Source: Mycobacterium colombiense CECT 3035
GTDB taxonomy: Bacteria; Actinomycetota; Actinomycetes; Mycobacteriales; Mycobacteriaceae
DNA length: 64,000 bases
Reading direction: 5' to 3'
Assembly (NCBI RefSeq): GCF_002105755.1
Contig: NZ_CP020821.1
Coordinates: 3,286,001-3,350,000 of the forward strand
Below, piece after piece: positions 1-8,369 of the stretch (the stretch's first letter is position 1; each line of letters opens with the position of its first letter). Below the pieces are notes generated by a model. The model did not search any database. It had not been told where the DNA came from and worked only from the letters and a program-made list of their open reading frames with translations. The translations under genes were made by a program, and so were the position numbers.

Positions 1-1
1 C

Positions 2-205
2 ACCCAACCGCTGTGCTTCATCGACCACGCCACGCACGACATGCGGATCGGCTACTACCGCGACACCTATCTGCGCACCGCCGACGGGTGGCGGCTGAAG
101 ACCCGCGCCATGACCTTCATCCGCCGCAGCGGTGTGCACGACTCCGGACGTCCGCATGCCGTCGGGCGGCCCGCGGGTGACTCTGCGGCCCAGGCAACGA
201 CTTAA
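2..205 (+). CDS. SnoaL-like (NTF2-fold) protein, C-terminal fragment
   Basis: Only the last 67 codons are inside the window; the frame runs from base 2 to TAA at 203-205. The visible end has a short stretch around 'YYRDTYLRTADGWRLKTR', the usual last beta-hairpin of SnoaL-like/NTF2-fold small proteins, in which a Tyr-rich strand is followed by 'DGWR'. Such proteins are cone-shaped dehydratase, isomerase or binding domains often found beside acyl-CoA dehydrogenases in mycobacterial catabolic operons. The stop codon sits inside the Shine-Dalgarno region (AAGGAG) of the next gene, so the two are likely co-transcribed. The substrate cannot be told from this fragment. Confidence 0.6.
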   Translation, partial: TQPLCFIDHATHDMRIGYYRDTYLRTADGWRLKTRAMTFIRRSGVHDSGRPHAVGRPAGDSAAQATT

Positions 206-222
206 GGAGCCGACCCATCGAA

Positions 223-1320
223 GTGAATGTCGAGCAGTTCCGGGCCGACCTGCGCGCGTGGCTCGACGACAACGATCTGACCCCCGAAGCGGACCACTCG
301 CTGCAGGGGCACATGCGGCAGTTCGCCCGGGTCAGCCGTGCGCTCTACGACGCCGATTGGATGCGGTTCGGCTGGCCGGTCGAGGTCGGTGGGTTGGGCG
401 GTCCCGCGGTGCTGCGCGCGATCGTCGGCGAAGAGGTGGTCGGCCGCCGGCTGGCCGAGCCCGGCCCCTACTCGATGCTCGAAGTGCTGGCGCCCACGAT
501 GATCGACTACGCCCCGGCGGAGCTGGCCAAGGAGATGGTGCCGCGTCTGCTCAGCGGCGAAGAACAATGGTGCCAAGGCTTTTCCGAGCCCGGGTCGGGA
601 AGCGACCTGGCATCGCTGACGACCCGCGCGGTCCAGGACGGCGACAATTGGATCGTCAACGGCCAAAAGGTCTGGACCAGCTTCGCGCAGTTCTCCACCC
701 GGTGCGTGCTGCTCACCCGCACGGCGCCCGGGCACGACGGAATCACCGCGTTCTTCGTCGACCTCGATACCCCGGGCATCACCGTCCGTCCGCTGCGGAC
801 CATGCACGGCGTCGACGAGTTCTGCGAGGTGTACTACGACGACGTGGTGATCCCGGCCAGCCGGATGCTGGGCAAGCCCGGCGACGGCTGGCGACTGGCC
901 ATGGACCTGCTGCCTTATGAGCGTTCGGCCTGCTTCTGGCAGCGAATCGCCTACCTCTACTCGCGTTTCGACGACCTGATCACCGCGGCGTCCGAGGCCG
1001 GCGAGCCCGACGAATCCGCGCTCGGCGGAGCCTATCTGGCGCTGCACACGTTGCGCTGCCGGTCGCGTGCCACCCAGCACCGGATGCGCGACGGCGCCCG
1101 ACTGGGACCGGACACCTCCATCGACAAGGTGCTGCTGGCCTCCGCCGAGCAGCGGCTCTACGACACCGTGCGAGATGTGTTGCCGGGGACGCTCGAGCTC
1201 GAAGACACACCGTGGCGTCCGGAATACCTCTACTCGCGTGCGGCAACGATCTATGGCGGCACCGCCGAGATCCAGCGCAATATCATCGCCCGCCGGCTTC
1301 TCGACCTCGGGAAGGAGTGA
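223..1320 (+). CDS. acyl-CoA dehydrogenase (FadE), larger subunit of a pair
   Basis: This 365-residue FAD protein should oxidise an acyl-CoA thioester to the 2,3-enoyl-CoA. The family flavin/substrate motif 'GFSEPGSGSDLASL' lies near residues 119-132 and the C-terminal 'YGGTAEIQRNII' signature near 343-354. The start is GTG at 223 with AAGGAG at 204-209. The next gene starts 3 nt after the stop and encodes a shorter, divergent FadE. Adjacent long and short FadE genes are the known hallmark of mycobacterial heterotetrameric acyl-CoA dehydrogenases that act on steroid or other bulky CoA thioesters. The real substrate is unknown. Confidence 0.88.
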   Translation: MNVEQFRADLRAWLDDNDLTPEADHSLQGHMRQFARVSRALYDADWMRFGWPVEVGGLGGPAVLRAIVGEEVVGRRLAEPGPYSMLEVLAPTMIDYAPAELAKEMVPRLLSGEEQWCQGFSEPGSGSDLASLTTRAVQDGDNWIVNGQKVWTSFAQFSTRCVLLTRTAPGHDGITAFFVDLDTPGITVRPLRTMHGVDEFCEVYYDDVVIPASRMLGKPGDGWRLAMDLLPYERSACFWQRIAYLYSRFDDLITAASEAGEPDESALGGAYLALHTLRCRSRATQHRMRDGARLGPDTSIDKVLLASAEQRLYDTVRDVLPGTLELEDTPWRPEYLYSRAATIYGGTAEIQRNIIARRLLDLGKE

Positions 1321-1323
1321 ACC

Positions 1324-2154
1324 GTGACGCCTTCGGCAGACACCGTGTCAGACCCCGAATCGCTGCGGCTGCTGGCGGACTCGTTGCGCACGACGATGAG
1401 TGCCGCCTCGGGAGCCAAGCTCGACGCGGCGCTGACCGACCTCGGCTGGCGCGACATGCTCGACGAAATGCCGGACATCGCAATCCCTCTGGTGTTCCAG
1501 CTGCTGGGTGAGACCGGCGCGCACGCACCCGTGCTCAACGACGTGGTCTTGCGCGCGGCGGGCGACGCCCCCGGGGGCACGATGGCCCTGCCGTTCACCG
1601 GCGGTTCCTGGGTGCTGTGGGAGCGCCGCGATCACCCCGGCTCGGCGATCGACGAGCTGCTGCCGATACACCCCGTGCCACAAGAGGATCCGTTGCCGGC
1701 GGCCGCCCTGCAAGCGGGTTGGCGAGCGCTGGGTTGGTGGCTTGTGGGTACCAGCCGAGCCATGCTGTCGCTGGCCCGTCAGCACGCCGTGGACCGCGTT
1801 CAATTCGGCCGGCACATCAGCTCATTCCAGGCGATCCGGCACCGACTGGCCGAGACGCTGGTCGCGATCGAGGGTGCCGAGGCCACACTGCAGGCCGCCG
1901 CGGAGTGCGACGACCCGCAGGGGCTGGCCTCCCTGCTGGCCAAGGCCGCGGCCGGCCAGGCCGCGCTGACCGCCGCACGCCACTGCCAGCAAGTGCTGGG
2001 CGGCATCGGCTTTACCGCCGAGCATCCGCTGCACCACCACATCAAGCGGTCGCTGATTCTCGACGGGCTACTGGGCAGCTCTCGCGAACTGACGCGTGCG
2101 GCCGGAAAAGCGGTGGTGGCGGCGGGATCTGCGCCGCGGCTCGCGCAGCTGTAA
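1324..2154 (+). CDS. acyl-CoA dehydrogenase-like protein (FadE), short partner subunit
   Basis: At 276 residues this is shorter than a full acyl-CoA dehydrogenase (about 380). It keeps the C-terminal alpha-helical domain, with 'RVQFGRHISSFQAI' near residues 158-171 and 'QVLGGIGFTAEH' near 223, but lacks the 'SEPGSGSD' flavin segment seen in its neighbour. It begins with GTG 3 nt after the stop of the 223-1320 gene, with GGAG just upstream. By family precedent it pairs with that gene product in an alpha2beta2 enzyme, each subunit supplying part of the FAD site. That pairing is inferred, not shown. Confidence 0.83.
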   Translation: MTPSADTVSDPESLRLLADSLRTTMSAASGAKLDAALTDLGWRDMLDEMPDIAIPLVFQLLGETGAHAPVLNDVVLRAAGDAPGGTMALPFTGGSWVLWERRDHPGSAIDELLPIHPVPQEDPLPAAALQAGWRALGWWLVGTSRAMLSLARQHAVDRVQFGRHISSFQAIRHRLAETLVAIEGAEATLQAAAECDDPQGLASLLAKAAAGQAALTAARHCQQVLGGIGFTAEHPLHHHIKRSLILDGLLGSSRELTRAAGKAVVAAGSAPRLAQL

Positions 2155-2251
2155 CGGGACGCGCCCTAAAGATTCGCCAGAATCCGCCGACCGAGGTCCA
2201 CGCCCGCGGTACCCACGTAGACTCATCCCGAGACCGACAGGATGGGACGTG

Positions 2252-2521
2252 ATGAGTCACCCGGACGCACCACAGAACCAGATCGGTGTCGCGTCGGTGC
2301 TGCTGGGCCTGGTCGGACTCCTCACCTGCTGGTTGCTGCTCGGAGTGCCGTTCGGCATCGCGGCGGTGGTGACGGGCGACATCGCCCGCCGGCGCGTCGC
2401 CCGCGGAGAGGCGAACAACCCCCGAACTGCCGTGGCCGGCATGGTTTTAGGGGCGATCGCGATAGTGGCCGGTCTCGCCGCCATCGGCTACTACGCCCAG
2501 TTGGACGCCCGCAATCACTGA
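2252..2521 (+). CDS. small DUF4190-like membrane protein
   Basis: This 89-residue protein starts at ATG 2252. A short polar N-terminus (residues 1-12) is followed by two hydrophobic helices, about 13-42 and 62-82, separated by a charged Arg-rich loop containing 'GDIARRRVARGE'. That two-helix hairpin with 'GxxFGIAAVVTGDIARR' is typical of DUF4190 proteins, which are small inner-membrane proteins of unknown function common in actinobacteria. It is separated from the FadE pair by about 100 bp and ends 8 nt before the stop of the convergent FadE at 2530, so it is probably a separate transcription unit. No function can be assigned. Confidence 0.7.
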   Translation: MSHPDAPQNQIGVASVLLGLVGLLTCWLLLGVPFGIAAVVTGDIARRRVARGEANNPRTAVAGMVLGAIAIVAGLAAIGYYAQLDARNH

Positions 2522-2529
2522 CGCGTGGC

Positions 2530-3717
2530 CTAATTGCGTGGCAGCCCGAGGACGCGTTCGGCGATGATGTTGCGCTGGATTTCCGACGTACCGCCGGCGA
2601 TCGTCGCGGCGAAGGTGCGGGTGTACCGGTCGAACCAGCTGCCGTAGTGGCTGTCCAGGTTGAGCGGCGCGAACGGGGCGGTCACCGCGCGCAGCGCCAG
2701 TCCGTCGCCGCCCTTGGCGGCCAGCGCGTCCTCGCTGGCGCGTTGCATCGCCTCCGAGCCGAGCAGCTTGAGCACCGACTGGGCGGGCACGTCCTCCTCG
2801 CCGCGCGCGGCTTTGGCCAGCGTCGCCGACCCGAGCAGTCGCATCGCATAGAAGTCCATCACCAGCGTCGCGTAGTGGTCCCGCTGCACGGGCCCGGCGG
2901 GCCTGGATTCGACGGTCAACGCGTGCAACATGTCTGCGTAATCCAGCCACAGCATCGCGCGTTCGTGGCCGAGCGAACCGGTCGCGACGCGCCAGCCGGC
3001 GTTGAGTTCCCCCACCAGGTTCTCGGCCGGCACCCGTACGTCCGTGAAGAAAACCTCGTTGAAGTCGACGTCTTCGATGTCTCCCACCGAGGCGAAGGGG
3101 CGACGGACCACGCCGGGCGTGTCGGTCGGAATCAGTAAAGCGCTGATGCCCTTGTGCTTTGGCGCGTCCGGGTCGGTGCGCACGAAGGTCAGCAACACAT
3201 CGGCGTGATGGGCGCCCGACGTCCACACCTTCTGGCCGTTGACGACGAAGTGGTCGCCTTCTGCGTCGGACGAGCGCACCGCGCGCGTCTTGAGCGACGC
3301 GAGATCCGAGCCCGCCCCGGGTTCGCTCATCCCCAGCGACGCGGTGATCTCCGCGCGCAGGATCGGGACCGCCCAGCGCTCTTTCTGTTCGGGTGTGCCG
3401 AACGACAGCAGGGACGCGGCGATGATGCCCACGCCCTGCGGGTTGAAACTCTGATAGATGCGCCGGCGGGACAACTCTTCGGAGTACACGTATTGCTGCA
3501 ACAGCGTGGCGTTGCGGCCGCCGAACTCCGGCGGGTTGCCGGGCAGTAGCCATCCGCTGTCGAACAGCAGGCGTTGCCAGCGGCGGGCCCACTCCGGGAT
3601 GTCCGAACTGGACCGCGGCCGCGCCAACGCCTCGGACTCGGGAGGCAGGTGTTCGTCGAGGAAAGCCACGAATTCGGCTCGGAACGCCTCCACGTCGGCG
3701 TCAAACGTCAGCTGCAC
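2530..3717 (-). CDS. acyl-CoA dehydrogenase (FadE)
   Basis: This full-length 395-residue acyl-CoA dehydrogenase has an N-terminal helical domain, 'GMSEPGAGSDLA' at residues 129-140 for flavin and substrate binding, and the C-terminal 'GGTSEIQRNIIAERVLGL' segment near 375-392. It starts at ATG 3717. It is divergent from the TetR gene at 3960, and the shared 242-bp gap contains a perfect GAGAAT-N3-ATTCTC palindrome at 3823-3837, about 105 bp upstream of this start. The same palindrome controls other acyl-CoA genes in the window, so I infer repression by the TetR and a role in the same pathway. The substrate is unknown. Confidence 0.88.
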   Translation of the reverse strand: MQLTFDADVEAFRAEFVAFLDEHLPPESEALARPRSSSDIPEWARRWQRLLFDSGWLLPGNPPEFGGRNATLLQQYVYSEELSRRRIYQSFNPQGVGIIAASLLSFGTPEQKERWAVPILRAEITASLGMSEPGAGSDLASLKTRAVRSSDAEGDHFVVNGQKVWTSGAHHADVLLTFVRTDPDAPKHKGISALLIPTDTPGVVRRPFASVGDIEDVDFNEVFFTDVRVPAENLVGELNAGWRVATGSLGHERAMLWLDYADMLHALTVESRPAGPVQRDHYATLVMDFYAMRLLGSATLAKAARGEEDVPAQSVLKLLGSEAMQRASEDALAAKGGDGLALRAVTAPFAPLNLDSHYGSWFDRYTRTFAATIAGGTSEIQRNIIAERVLGLPRN

Positions 3718-3822
3718 GGCACTTCCCAGGATGGTTTCGAGCGCACCGCGGCGTCGGTAGATTCGGGTTTCCGCCGTCGACGGGGCTCACTCTTACGATT
3801 ACGCTTCCATACACACGTCTAA

Positions 3823-3837
3823 GAGAATAGTATTCTC
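3823..3837. promoter_or_regulatory. TetR-type operator, GAGAAT-N3-ATTCTC (site 1)
   Basis: GAGAATAGTATTCTC is a perfect inverted repeat with 6-bp arms and a 3-bp centre, lying between divergent FadE (start 3717) and TetR (start 3960). On the minus strand the centre reads TACTAT, a plausible -10 hexamer for the FadE promoter. The same arms recur at 4678, 40023 and 46106. TetR regulators commonly bind palindromes in their own divergent promoter, so the regulator is most simply the adjacent TetR. Confidence 0.75.
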
Positions 3838-3959
3838 GTGGTAAGAAAGTTACAATCTCCGACACGTGATCCGTGAGGGGGTCGAGCGCAGCGATGTCAC
3901 GGCGTTCTCCGGTAGAGTCCAACCATGTTCTCCCCTCGCGGCAATCACCTGAGCCGGCC

Positions 3960-4610
3960 GTGACCAATCCAAGCGAAGAGCCGGCCTGGAAGCAGCGTGC
4001 CGTCGAGCGGTCCATCAAGACTGCGAAACTGCGCGCGGCGCAACGTGTTCAGCGCTTCCTCGACGCGGCCCAGGCCATCATCATCGAAAAGGGCAGCACG
4101 GACTTTACCGTGCAGGAGGTCGTCGACCGCTCCCGCCAGTCGTTGCGCAGCTTCTACCTGCAATTCGACGGCAAGCACGAGTTGCTGCTGGCGCTCTTCG
4201 AGGACGCCCTGAGCCGATCGGCCGACCAGATCCGCGCGGCCACCGAGAGCCAAGCCGACCCGCTGGAGCGCCTGCAGGTCGCGGTCCAACTCCTCTACGA
4301 GGCGTCCCGACCGGACCCCACGGCCAAGCGTCCGCTGTTCACCGACTTTGCGCCGAGGTTGCTGGTGACGCATCCGGCCGAGGTCAAGGTGGCTCACGCC
4401 CCGCTACTCGCGTTGCTGACGGAGCTGATGGACGCGGCCCACGACGCCGGCAGGCTGCGCACCTCCATCAATCCCAAGCGCGTGGCCGCCATGACCATGC
4501 AGACCGTCATGTTCATCGCGCAGTCCAGCGGCGGGCCCGATGACGCGACAATGCACCCCATCACCGCCGAAGAGGTATGGGATTTCTGCTCACGCGGATT
4601 CGTCGCCTAG
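3960..4610 (+). CDS. TetR family transcriptional regulator
   Basis: This is a 216-residue TetR repressor. A basic N-terminus (about residues 8-25) leads into a helix-turn-helix at about 26-70 with 'FTVQEVVDRSRQSLRSFYLQFDGK', followed by a ligand-binding all-helical domain. I chose GTG 3960 because the domain begins soon after and the longer frame back to 3873 runs through the promoter. It is divergent from the FadE at 2530 and lies 236 bp before a mycofactocin-type SDR. Palindromes GAGAAT-N3-ATTCTC flank it on both sides (3823 and 4678), implying autoregulation and control of both neighbours. The likely ligand is an acyl-CoA intermediate, by analogy with other mycobacterial TetRs such as KstR; that is inference. 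Confidence 0.85.
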   Translation: MTNPSEEPAWKQRAVERSIKTAKLRAAQRVQRFLDAAQAIIIEKGSTDFTVQEVVDRSRQSLRSFYLQFDGKHELLLALFEDALSRSADQIRAATESQADPLERLQVAVQLLYEASRPDPTAKRPLFTDFAPRLLVTHPAEVKVAHAPLLALLTELMDAAHDAGRLRTSINPKRVAAMTMQTVMFIAQSSGGPDDATMHPITAEEVWDFCSRGFVA

Positions 4611-4677
4611 TACACCCCGGACGCACCACACTCCCCCTCCCCTCTCGCTGAGCAAATAGCGCACGCCGTTTGCCGGT

Positions 4678-4706
4678 GAGAATGAGATTCTCTAATATCT
4701 AGAATC
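4678..4706. promoter_or_regulatory. TetR-type operator, GAGAAT-N3-ATTCTC (site 2) with second half-sites
   Basis: GAGAATGAGATTCTC at 4678-4692 is a perfect 6-3-6 palindrome matching site 1. It is followed at once by TAATAT (4693-4698), a likely -10 hexamer. A second, overlapping inverted repeat uses GATTCT (4686-4691) and AGAATC (4701-4706), so the operator may bind two dimers. It lies about 155 bp upstream of the SDR at 4847 and directly after the TetR gene. Confidence 0.7.
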
Positions 4707-4846
4707 AGAGATAGCCGAAATGGATCCGTCATTGACACCCGTGACGGCCGAATGACAGAGTTCAAGGGCGGCAAGGCCCGCGATCCTCGGAACGCGTCTG
4801 TTCCCCGCCGGGGCGTGCCGATCGAAAGTCAGGAGTTGAGGTAGCC

Positions 4847-5695
4847 ATGACCGGACGTGTTGAGGGCAAAGTCGCTTTCGTCACCGGGGCGGCGCGCGGT
4901 CAGGGCCGCAGCCACGCGGTGCGGTTGGCCCAGGAGGGTGCCGACATCATCGCTGTCGACATCTGCAAGCCCATCCGCGAGGGCGTGGTGGACACCGCCA
5001 TCCCGGCATCGACGCCCGAAGACCTCGCCGAGACCGCCGATCTGGTCAAGGGGCACAACCGCAGGATCTTCACCGCCGAAGTCGATGTGCGCGACTTCGA
5101 CGCGCTCAAGGCGGCGGTGGACAACGGTGTCGAGCAGCTCGGCCGGCTCGACATCATCGTGGCCAACGCCGGAATCGGCAACGGCGGCGAGACTTTGGAC
5201 AAAACCAGTGAAGAAGACTGGACCGAGATGATCGACATCAACCTGGCCGGTGTGTGGAAAACCGTGAAAGCCGGTGTGCCGCATCTGATCGCGGGCGGTA
5301 ACGGCGGTTCGATCATCCTGACCAGCTCGGTGGGCGGGCTCAAGGCCTACCCCCACACCGGCCACTACGTCGCGGCCAAGCACGGTGTCGTCGGACTGAT
5401 GCGTGCCTTCGGAGTTGAACTGGGACAGCACATGATTCGCGTCAACTCCGTGCACCCAACCCATGTCAAGACGCCCATGTTGCACAACGACGGCACCTTC
5501 AAGATGTTCCGCCCGGACCTGGAAAACCCCGGCCCCGACGACATGGCGCCGATCTGCCAGCTGTTCCACACGCTGCCGATCCCCTGGGTCGAGCCGATCG
5601 ACGTCAGCAATGCGGTGCTGTTCTTCGCCTCGGACGAGGCCCGTTACATCACCGGTGTGACGCTGCCCATCGATGCGGGCAGCTGCCTGAAGTAG
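4847..5695 (+). CDS. mycofactocin-coupled SDR family oxidoreductase
   Basis: This 282-residue short-chain dehydrogenase oxidises or reduces an alcohol or ketone with a nicotinamide cofactor. The Rossmann motif 'TGAARGQG' is at residues 13-20, 'NAGIGNGG' at 107-114, the catalytic Ser at 160/161 and 'YVAAK' at 174-178. The insertion after beta-strand 2 ('DIC...STPEDLAETADLVKG') is characteristic of the mycofactocin-associated carveol-dehydrogenase-like subfamily, whose NAD is held non-exchangeably and re-oxidised through mycofactocin. The start is ATG 4847 behind AGGAGTTGAGG. Operator site 2 upstream suggests TetR control. A close paralogue is at 62073. Confidence 0.88.
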   Translation: MTGRVEGKVAFVTGAARGQGRSHAVRLAQEGADIIAVDICKPIREGVVDTAIPASTPEDLAETADLVKGHNRRIFTAEVDVRDFDALKAAVDNGVEQLGRLDIIVANAGIGNGGETLDKTSEEDWTEMIDINLAGVWKTVKAGVPHLIAGGNGGSIILTSSVGGLKAYPHTGHYVAAKHGVVGLMRAFGVELGQHMIRVNSVHPTHVKTPMLHNDGTFKMFRPDLENPGPDDMAPICQLFHTLPIPWVEPIDVSNAVLFFASDEARYITGVTLPIDAGSCLK

Positions 5696-5698
5696 CCG

Positions 5699-6115
5699 CT
5701 AGAAGGGGCTGCTGTTGGACTGCCATTCGGCCGACTCGGGTCGCGGCCCGTACCGGGCGATGTAGTCCTCGTGCATCCGCGCCTGCTTGCGGCGGGCGAC
5801 CACGTCGACCAAGTTCGGGTCCAGCCCGTGAACCGCCAGCCGATGCCGGCGCCAGACCTTGTTCAGCGCAAGGGTTATCAGCAGCGCCCAGATGTAGAGC
5901 GGCGCCGTCATCTCCGTGTGCACGTAGAGCGAGGCGGGCAGCAGCCAGAACGGAGCAAGGACCACCAGGGGCGGTATGGCCCACCTGATCATGTGCCGCC
6001 GAACGGCTCCCTCCCCGGCCAGGTCGCGGGCCACCCAGGTGCGCATCGAGTCGGGCAGACGCCGGCCGTAGGAATAGCCGATCCGCTGCCACAGATTGGG
6101 TTTCGCGTCGGTCAT
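5699..6115 (-). CDS. DUF5313 family membrane protein
   Basis: This 138-residue protein has two hydrophobic segments, at about residues 45-68 and 72-85, between basic flanks. The N-terminus 'PNLWQRIGYSYGRRLPDSM' followed by 'WVARDLAGEGAVRRHMIRW' is the pattern of mycobacterial DUF5313 proteins, which have no known function. The C-terminus 'IARYGPRPESAEW' is probably cytoplasmic. It follows the MarR gene by 17 nt on the same strand, so the two are probably co-transcribed, and it is convergent with the SDR at 4847 with a 3-nt gap. Confidence 0.75.
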   Translation of the reverse strand: MTDAKPNLWQRIGYSYGRRLPDSMRTWVARDLAGEGAVRRHMIRWAIPPLVVLAPFWLLPASLYVHTEMTAPLYIWALLITLALNKVWRRHRLAVHGLDPNLVDVVARRKQARMHEDYIARYGPRPESAEWQSNSSPF

Positions 6116-6132
6116 GATGGCTCCTCAGGGTG

Positions 6133-6624
6133 TCAGGATTGCAATGCGCCGGCCGCCACGGCGGCGGCGTTGATTCGGTTGAGGACCCGATGTAGGTTCT
6201 CGAGTTCGGCCAGCTCGACACCCAGACGTTCCACCACGGCGGGTGGAATCTCAAGTGCTCGCTCCCGCAGTGCGATTCCGCGCTGCGTCAGCATCACGTC
6301 GGTGGTGCGCTCGTCGGCCGGGTTCTTGGCACGGGTGATCAGCCCTTGGGCCTCCAGGCGCTTGAGCATGGGCGACAGCGTGGCTGAGTCGATCTGCAAC
6401 GCGGCGGCGATCTGCTTGACCGACAACGGGAACTGGTCCGCGTCGGCCGCCTTCCGGTGATCCCATAGCGCCAGCATCACCAGGTATTGCGGATGGGTCA
6501 GGCCGAGCGGTTCCAGCAGGGGCCGGTAGACCGCCAGGACCGCCCGGTTGGTCGTCACCAGCGCGAAGCACACCTGGCGTTCGAGCGCGAGCGGATCGAC
6601 GTCGCGCACGGTGGGAACGGCCAT
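6133..6624 (-). CDS. MarR family regulator, OhrR-like
   Basis: This 163-residue winged-helix regulator has an HTH around 'SVKQIAAALQIDSATLSPMLKRLEAQGLITR' (about residues 73-103) and a beta-wing containing 'DERTTDVMLTQRG'. The N-terminal 'LERQVCFALVTTNRAV' places a cysteine at residue 19 in the same context as the peroxide-sensing Cys of OhrR. I therefore infer a thiol-based sensor of organic hydroperoxides or a similar electrophile. No ohr peroxidase lies beside it. It starts at ATG 6624 inside a palindrome (6621-6634) and is divergent from the SDR at 6710, suggesting autorepression and control of the SDR. Confidence 0.82.
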   Translation of the reverse strand: MAVPTVRDVDPLALERQVCFALVTTNRAVLAVYRPLLEPLGLTHPQYLVMLALWDHRKAADADQFPLSVKQIAAALQIDSATLSPMLKRLEAQGLITRAKNPADERTTDVMLTQRGIALRERALEIPPAVVERLGVELAELENLHRVLNRINAAAVAAGALQS

Positions 6625-6651
6625 ACTTGTATGGTGCCCTAATAGTTAGGG
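6621..6651. promoter_or_regulatory. tandem palindromes in the MarR/SDR divergent promoter
   Basis: Two adjacent perfect inverted repeats are visible: CCATAC-TT-GTATGG (6621-6634), which overlaps the MarR start codon, and CCCTAA-TAG-TTAGGG (6637-6651). Both lie between divergent MarR (start 6624) and SDR (start 6710). MarR/OhrR dimers bind such palindromes, so these are the most likely operators for autoregulation and SDR control. Confidence 0.65.
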
Positions 6652-6709
6652 TGCTATCTACATGATGTCTCTCACACCGTTTCGCCGGCGGGTAATACGC
6701 TCGGAATCC

Positions 6710-7549
6710 ATGGACGGATTCGAGGGACGTGGGGCAGTCATCACCGGCGGTGCGAGCGGCATCGGTTTGGCCACCGCCACCGAATTCGCCCGCCGCGGGG
6801 CCCGCGTGGTGCTGGCCGACGTCGATGAGTCCGCGCTGGAACGAGCTGTGGCGCAGTTGAAGGCCGAGGGGTTCGACGCGCACGGGGTCACGTGCGACGT
6901 GCGGCATCTCGACCAGATGGTTCACCTCGCCGACGAATCCTTCCGGCTGCTTGGTCAGGTCGATGTCGTGTTCAGCAATGCCGGCATCGTCGTCGCGGGC
7001 CCGCTCGCGACGATGACGCACGAGGACTGGCGCTGGGTCATCGATATCGACCTGTGGGGTTCGATCCACGCCGTCGAGGCGTTCGTGCCGAAGTTGATCG
7101 AGCAGGGCAGCGGTGGCCACATCGCTTTCACCGCTTCCTTTGCCGGGCTGGTGCCCAACGCCGGTCTCGGGGCATACGGCGTTGCCAAGTACGGCGTCGT
7201 CGGGCTGGCCGAGACGCTCGCCCGCGAGGTCAGGGACAACGGCATCGGCGTCTCGGTGCTCTGCCCGATGGTCATCGAGACGGGGTTGGTCGCGAACTCC
7301 GAACGCATTCGAAGCGCCGACGACGGCCTGGCGTCAGCGCCGGACCTGACGAGCGGCTTCGGCCAATTCCCGCCGACGCAGGACGACACGGTGTCGGTCG
7401 ACGGCGTGGCACGGCTCACCGCCGACGCGATCCTGGCCAACCGCTTGTACATCCTGCCGCACGAGGCGGCCCGGGCGTCGGTCAAGCGCAGGTTCGAGCG
7501 CATCGACCGCACCTTCGACGAACAGGCCGCCGAGGGCTGGACGCACTAG
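6710..7549 (+). CDS. SDR family NAD(P)-dependent oxidoreductase
   Basis: This is a 279-residue classical SDR with 'TGGASGIG' at residues 12-19, 'SNAG' near 88, a catalytic Ser near 142 and 'YGVAK' near 155-159. It is expected to oxidise an alcohol or reduce a ketone, but its substrate is unknown. I start it at ATG 6710 because 'MDGFEGRGAVITGG' fits the family N-terminus; an upstream ATG at 6662 would add 16 residues without family similarity and would sit at the edge of the operator. The C-terminal part (after about residue 200) contains 'GQFPPTQDDTVSVDGVARLTADAI', common in SDRs that act on large hydrophobic alcohols. The stop overlaps the stop of the convergent SDR by 4 bp. Confidence 0.83.
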   Translation: MDGFEGRGAVITGGASGIGLATATEFARRGARVVLADVDESALERAVAQLKAEGFDAHGVTCDVRHLDQMVHLADESFRLLGQVDVVFSNAGIVVAGPLATMTHEDWRWVIDIDLWGSIHAVEAFVPKLIEQGSGGHIAFTASFAGLVPNAGLGAYGVAKYGVVGLAETLAREVRDNGIGVSVLCPMVIETGLVANSERIRSADDGLASAPDLTSGFGQFPPTQDDTVSVDGVARLTADAILANRLYILPHEAARASVKRRFERIDRTFDEQAAEGWTH

Positions 7550-8361
7550 GTTGATGGTGGCGGCCCCAGCCGGTAGTCGCCGGTGTGCGGGTCGTGATAC
7601 CAGCCGCTGGAGGCCTGGGTGCCCCCGTCGATGTGTAGCGTCTGACCGGTCAGGTAGACCGACATGTCTGAGGCCAGAAAGACTGCGGCACTGGCGATTT
7701 CGTCGACATGGCCGGGTCGTCCGAGCGGCACGATGTTACCCATGGCGGCCGTCGCGGCTTCGCCGCCAAGGTCGGCCAGCCCTTCGGTGAGCGTGATATC
7801 CGGCGCTATCGCGTTGACCCGGATGTTGTGCGGCGCCAGTTCCAGCGCCGCGGTCTTGGTGTAGTTGATGACGCCCGCCTTGGCGGCGGCATACGCCGCG
7901 TAGCCCGGGGCGGCCCGTACACCCTCGATCGAGGTGATCGAGATGATGCTGCCCGGCAGGTTCGCCGACACCATCTGCCGGGCGACCCGCTGGGTGCACA
8001 GCAGCACGTGGCGCAGGTTGGCACGATACAAGGCGTCCCAGCCGTTTTCGGTGGTCTCCAGCAATGGCGAGGAGAACACGCCGCCGGCGTTGTTGACCAG
8101 GATCGTGGGTGCGCCGAGCTCGGCACCCGTCTGGCGCAGCGCGGCGTCCACCTGCTCGCCGTCTCGGACATCGGTGACAATGCCCAGGGCGCCAATGGAT
8201 TCGGCCGCCTGCGCGCAGGTTTGCGGGTCGCGTTCCCAGATCGCCACCCGGGCGCCGAACGCCGCCATCCCGGCCGCGATGCCGCGCCCGATACCGGCTC
8301 CCCCGCCGGTAACCACCGCCACCCGGCCGGTGAGCAGGATGTTCGAGGGATCGATTGGCAT
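7546..8361 (-). CDS. SDR family oxidoreductase (last gene of the P450/CoA-transferase operon)
   Basis: This 271-residue classical SDR has 'TGGGAGIGRG' at about residues 17-26, 'NNAGG' near 91, 'SITSIEG' containing the catalytic Ser, and 'YAAAK' around residue 160. The C-terminal 'YLTGQTLHIDGGTQ' is typical of FabG-like members. It begins at ATG 8361, 8 nt after the stop of the fused CoA-transferase, and is the ninth and last gene of a minus-strand run starting with the TetR at 17501. A 3-hydroxyacyl-CoA or ring-hydroxyl dehydrogenase step would fit the operon, but this is inference. Confidence 0.83.
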   Translation of the reverse strand: MPIDPSNILLTGRVAVVTGGGAGIGRGIAAGMAAFGARVAIWERDPQTCAQAAESIGALGIVTDVRDGEQVDAALRQTGAELGAPTILVNNAGGVFSSPLLETTENGWDALYRANLRHVLLCTQRVARQMVSANLPGSIISITSIEGVRAAPGYAAYAAAKAGVINYTKTAALELAPHNIRVNAIAPDITLTEGLADLGGEAATAAMGNIVPLGRPGHVDEIASAAVFLASDMSVYLTGQTLHIDGGTQASSGWYHDPHTGDYRLGPPPST

Positions 8362-8369
8362 GGTGTCGA

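Noticed and set aside
202..1080. Long antisense frames opposite FadE and many other genes, some over 300 residues
   Set aside because: They are shadows of high-GC codon bias: Arg/Ala/Gly-rich, without domains, on the opposite strand of recognised genes.
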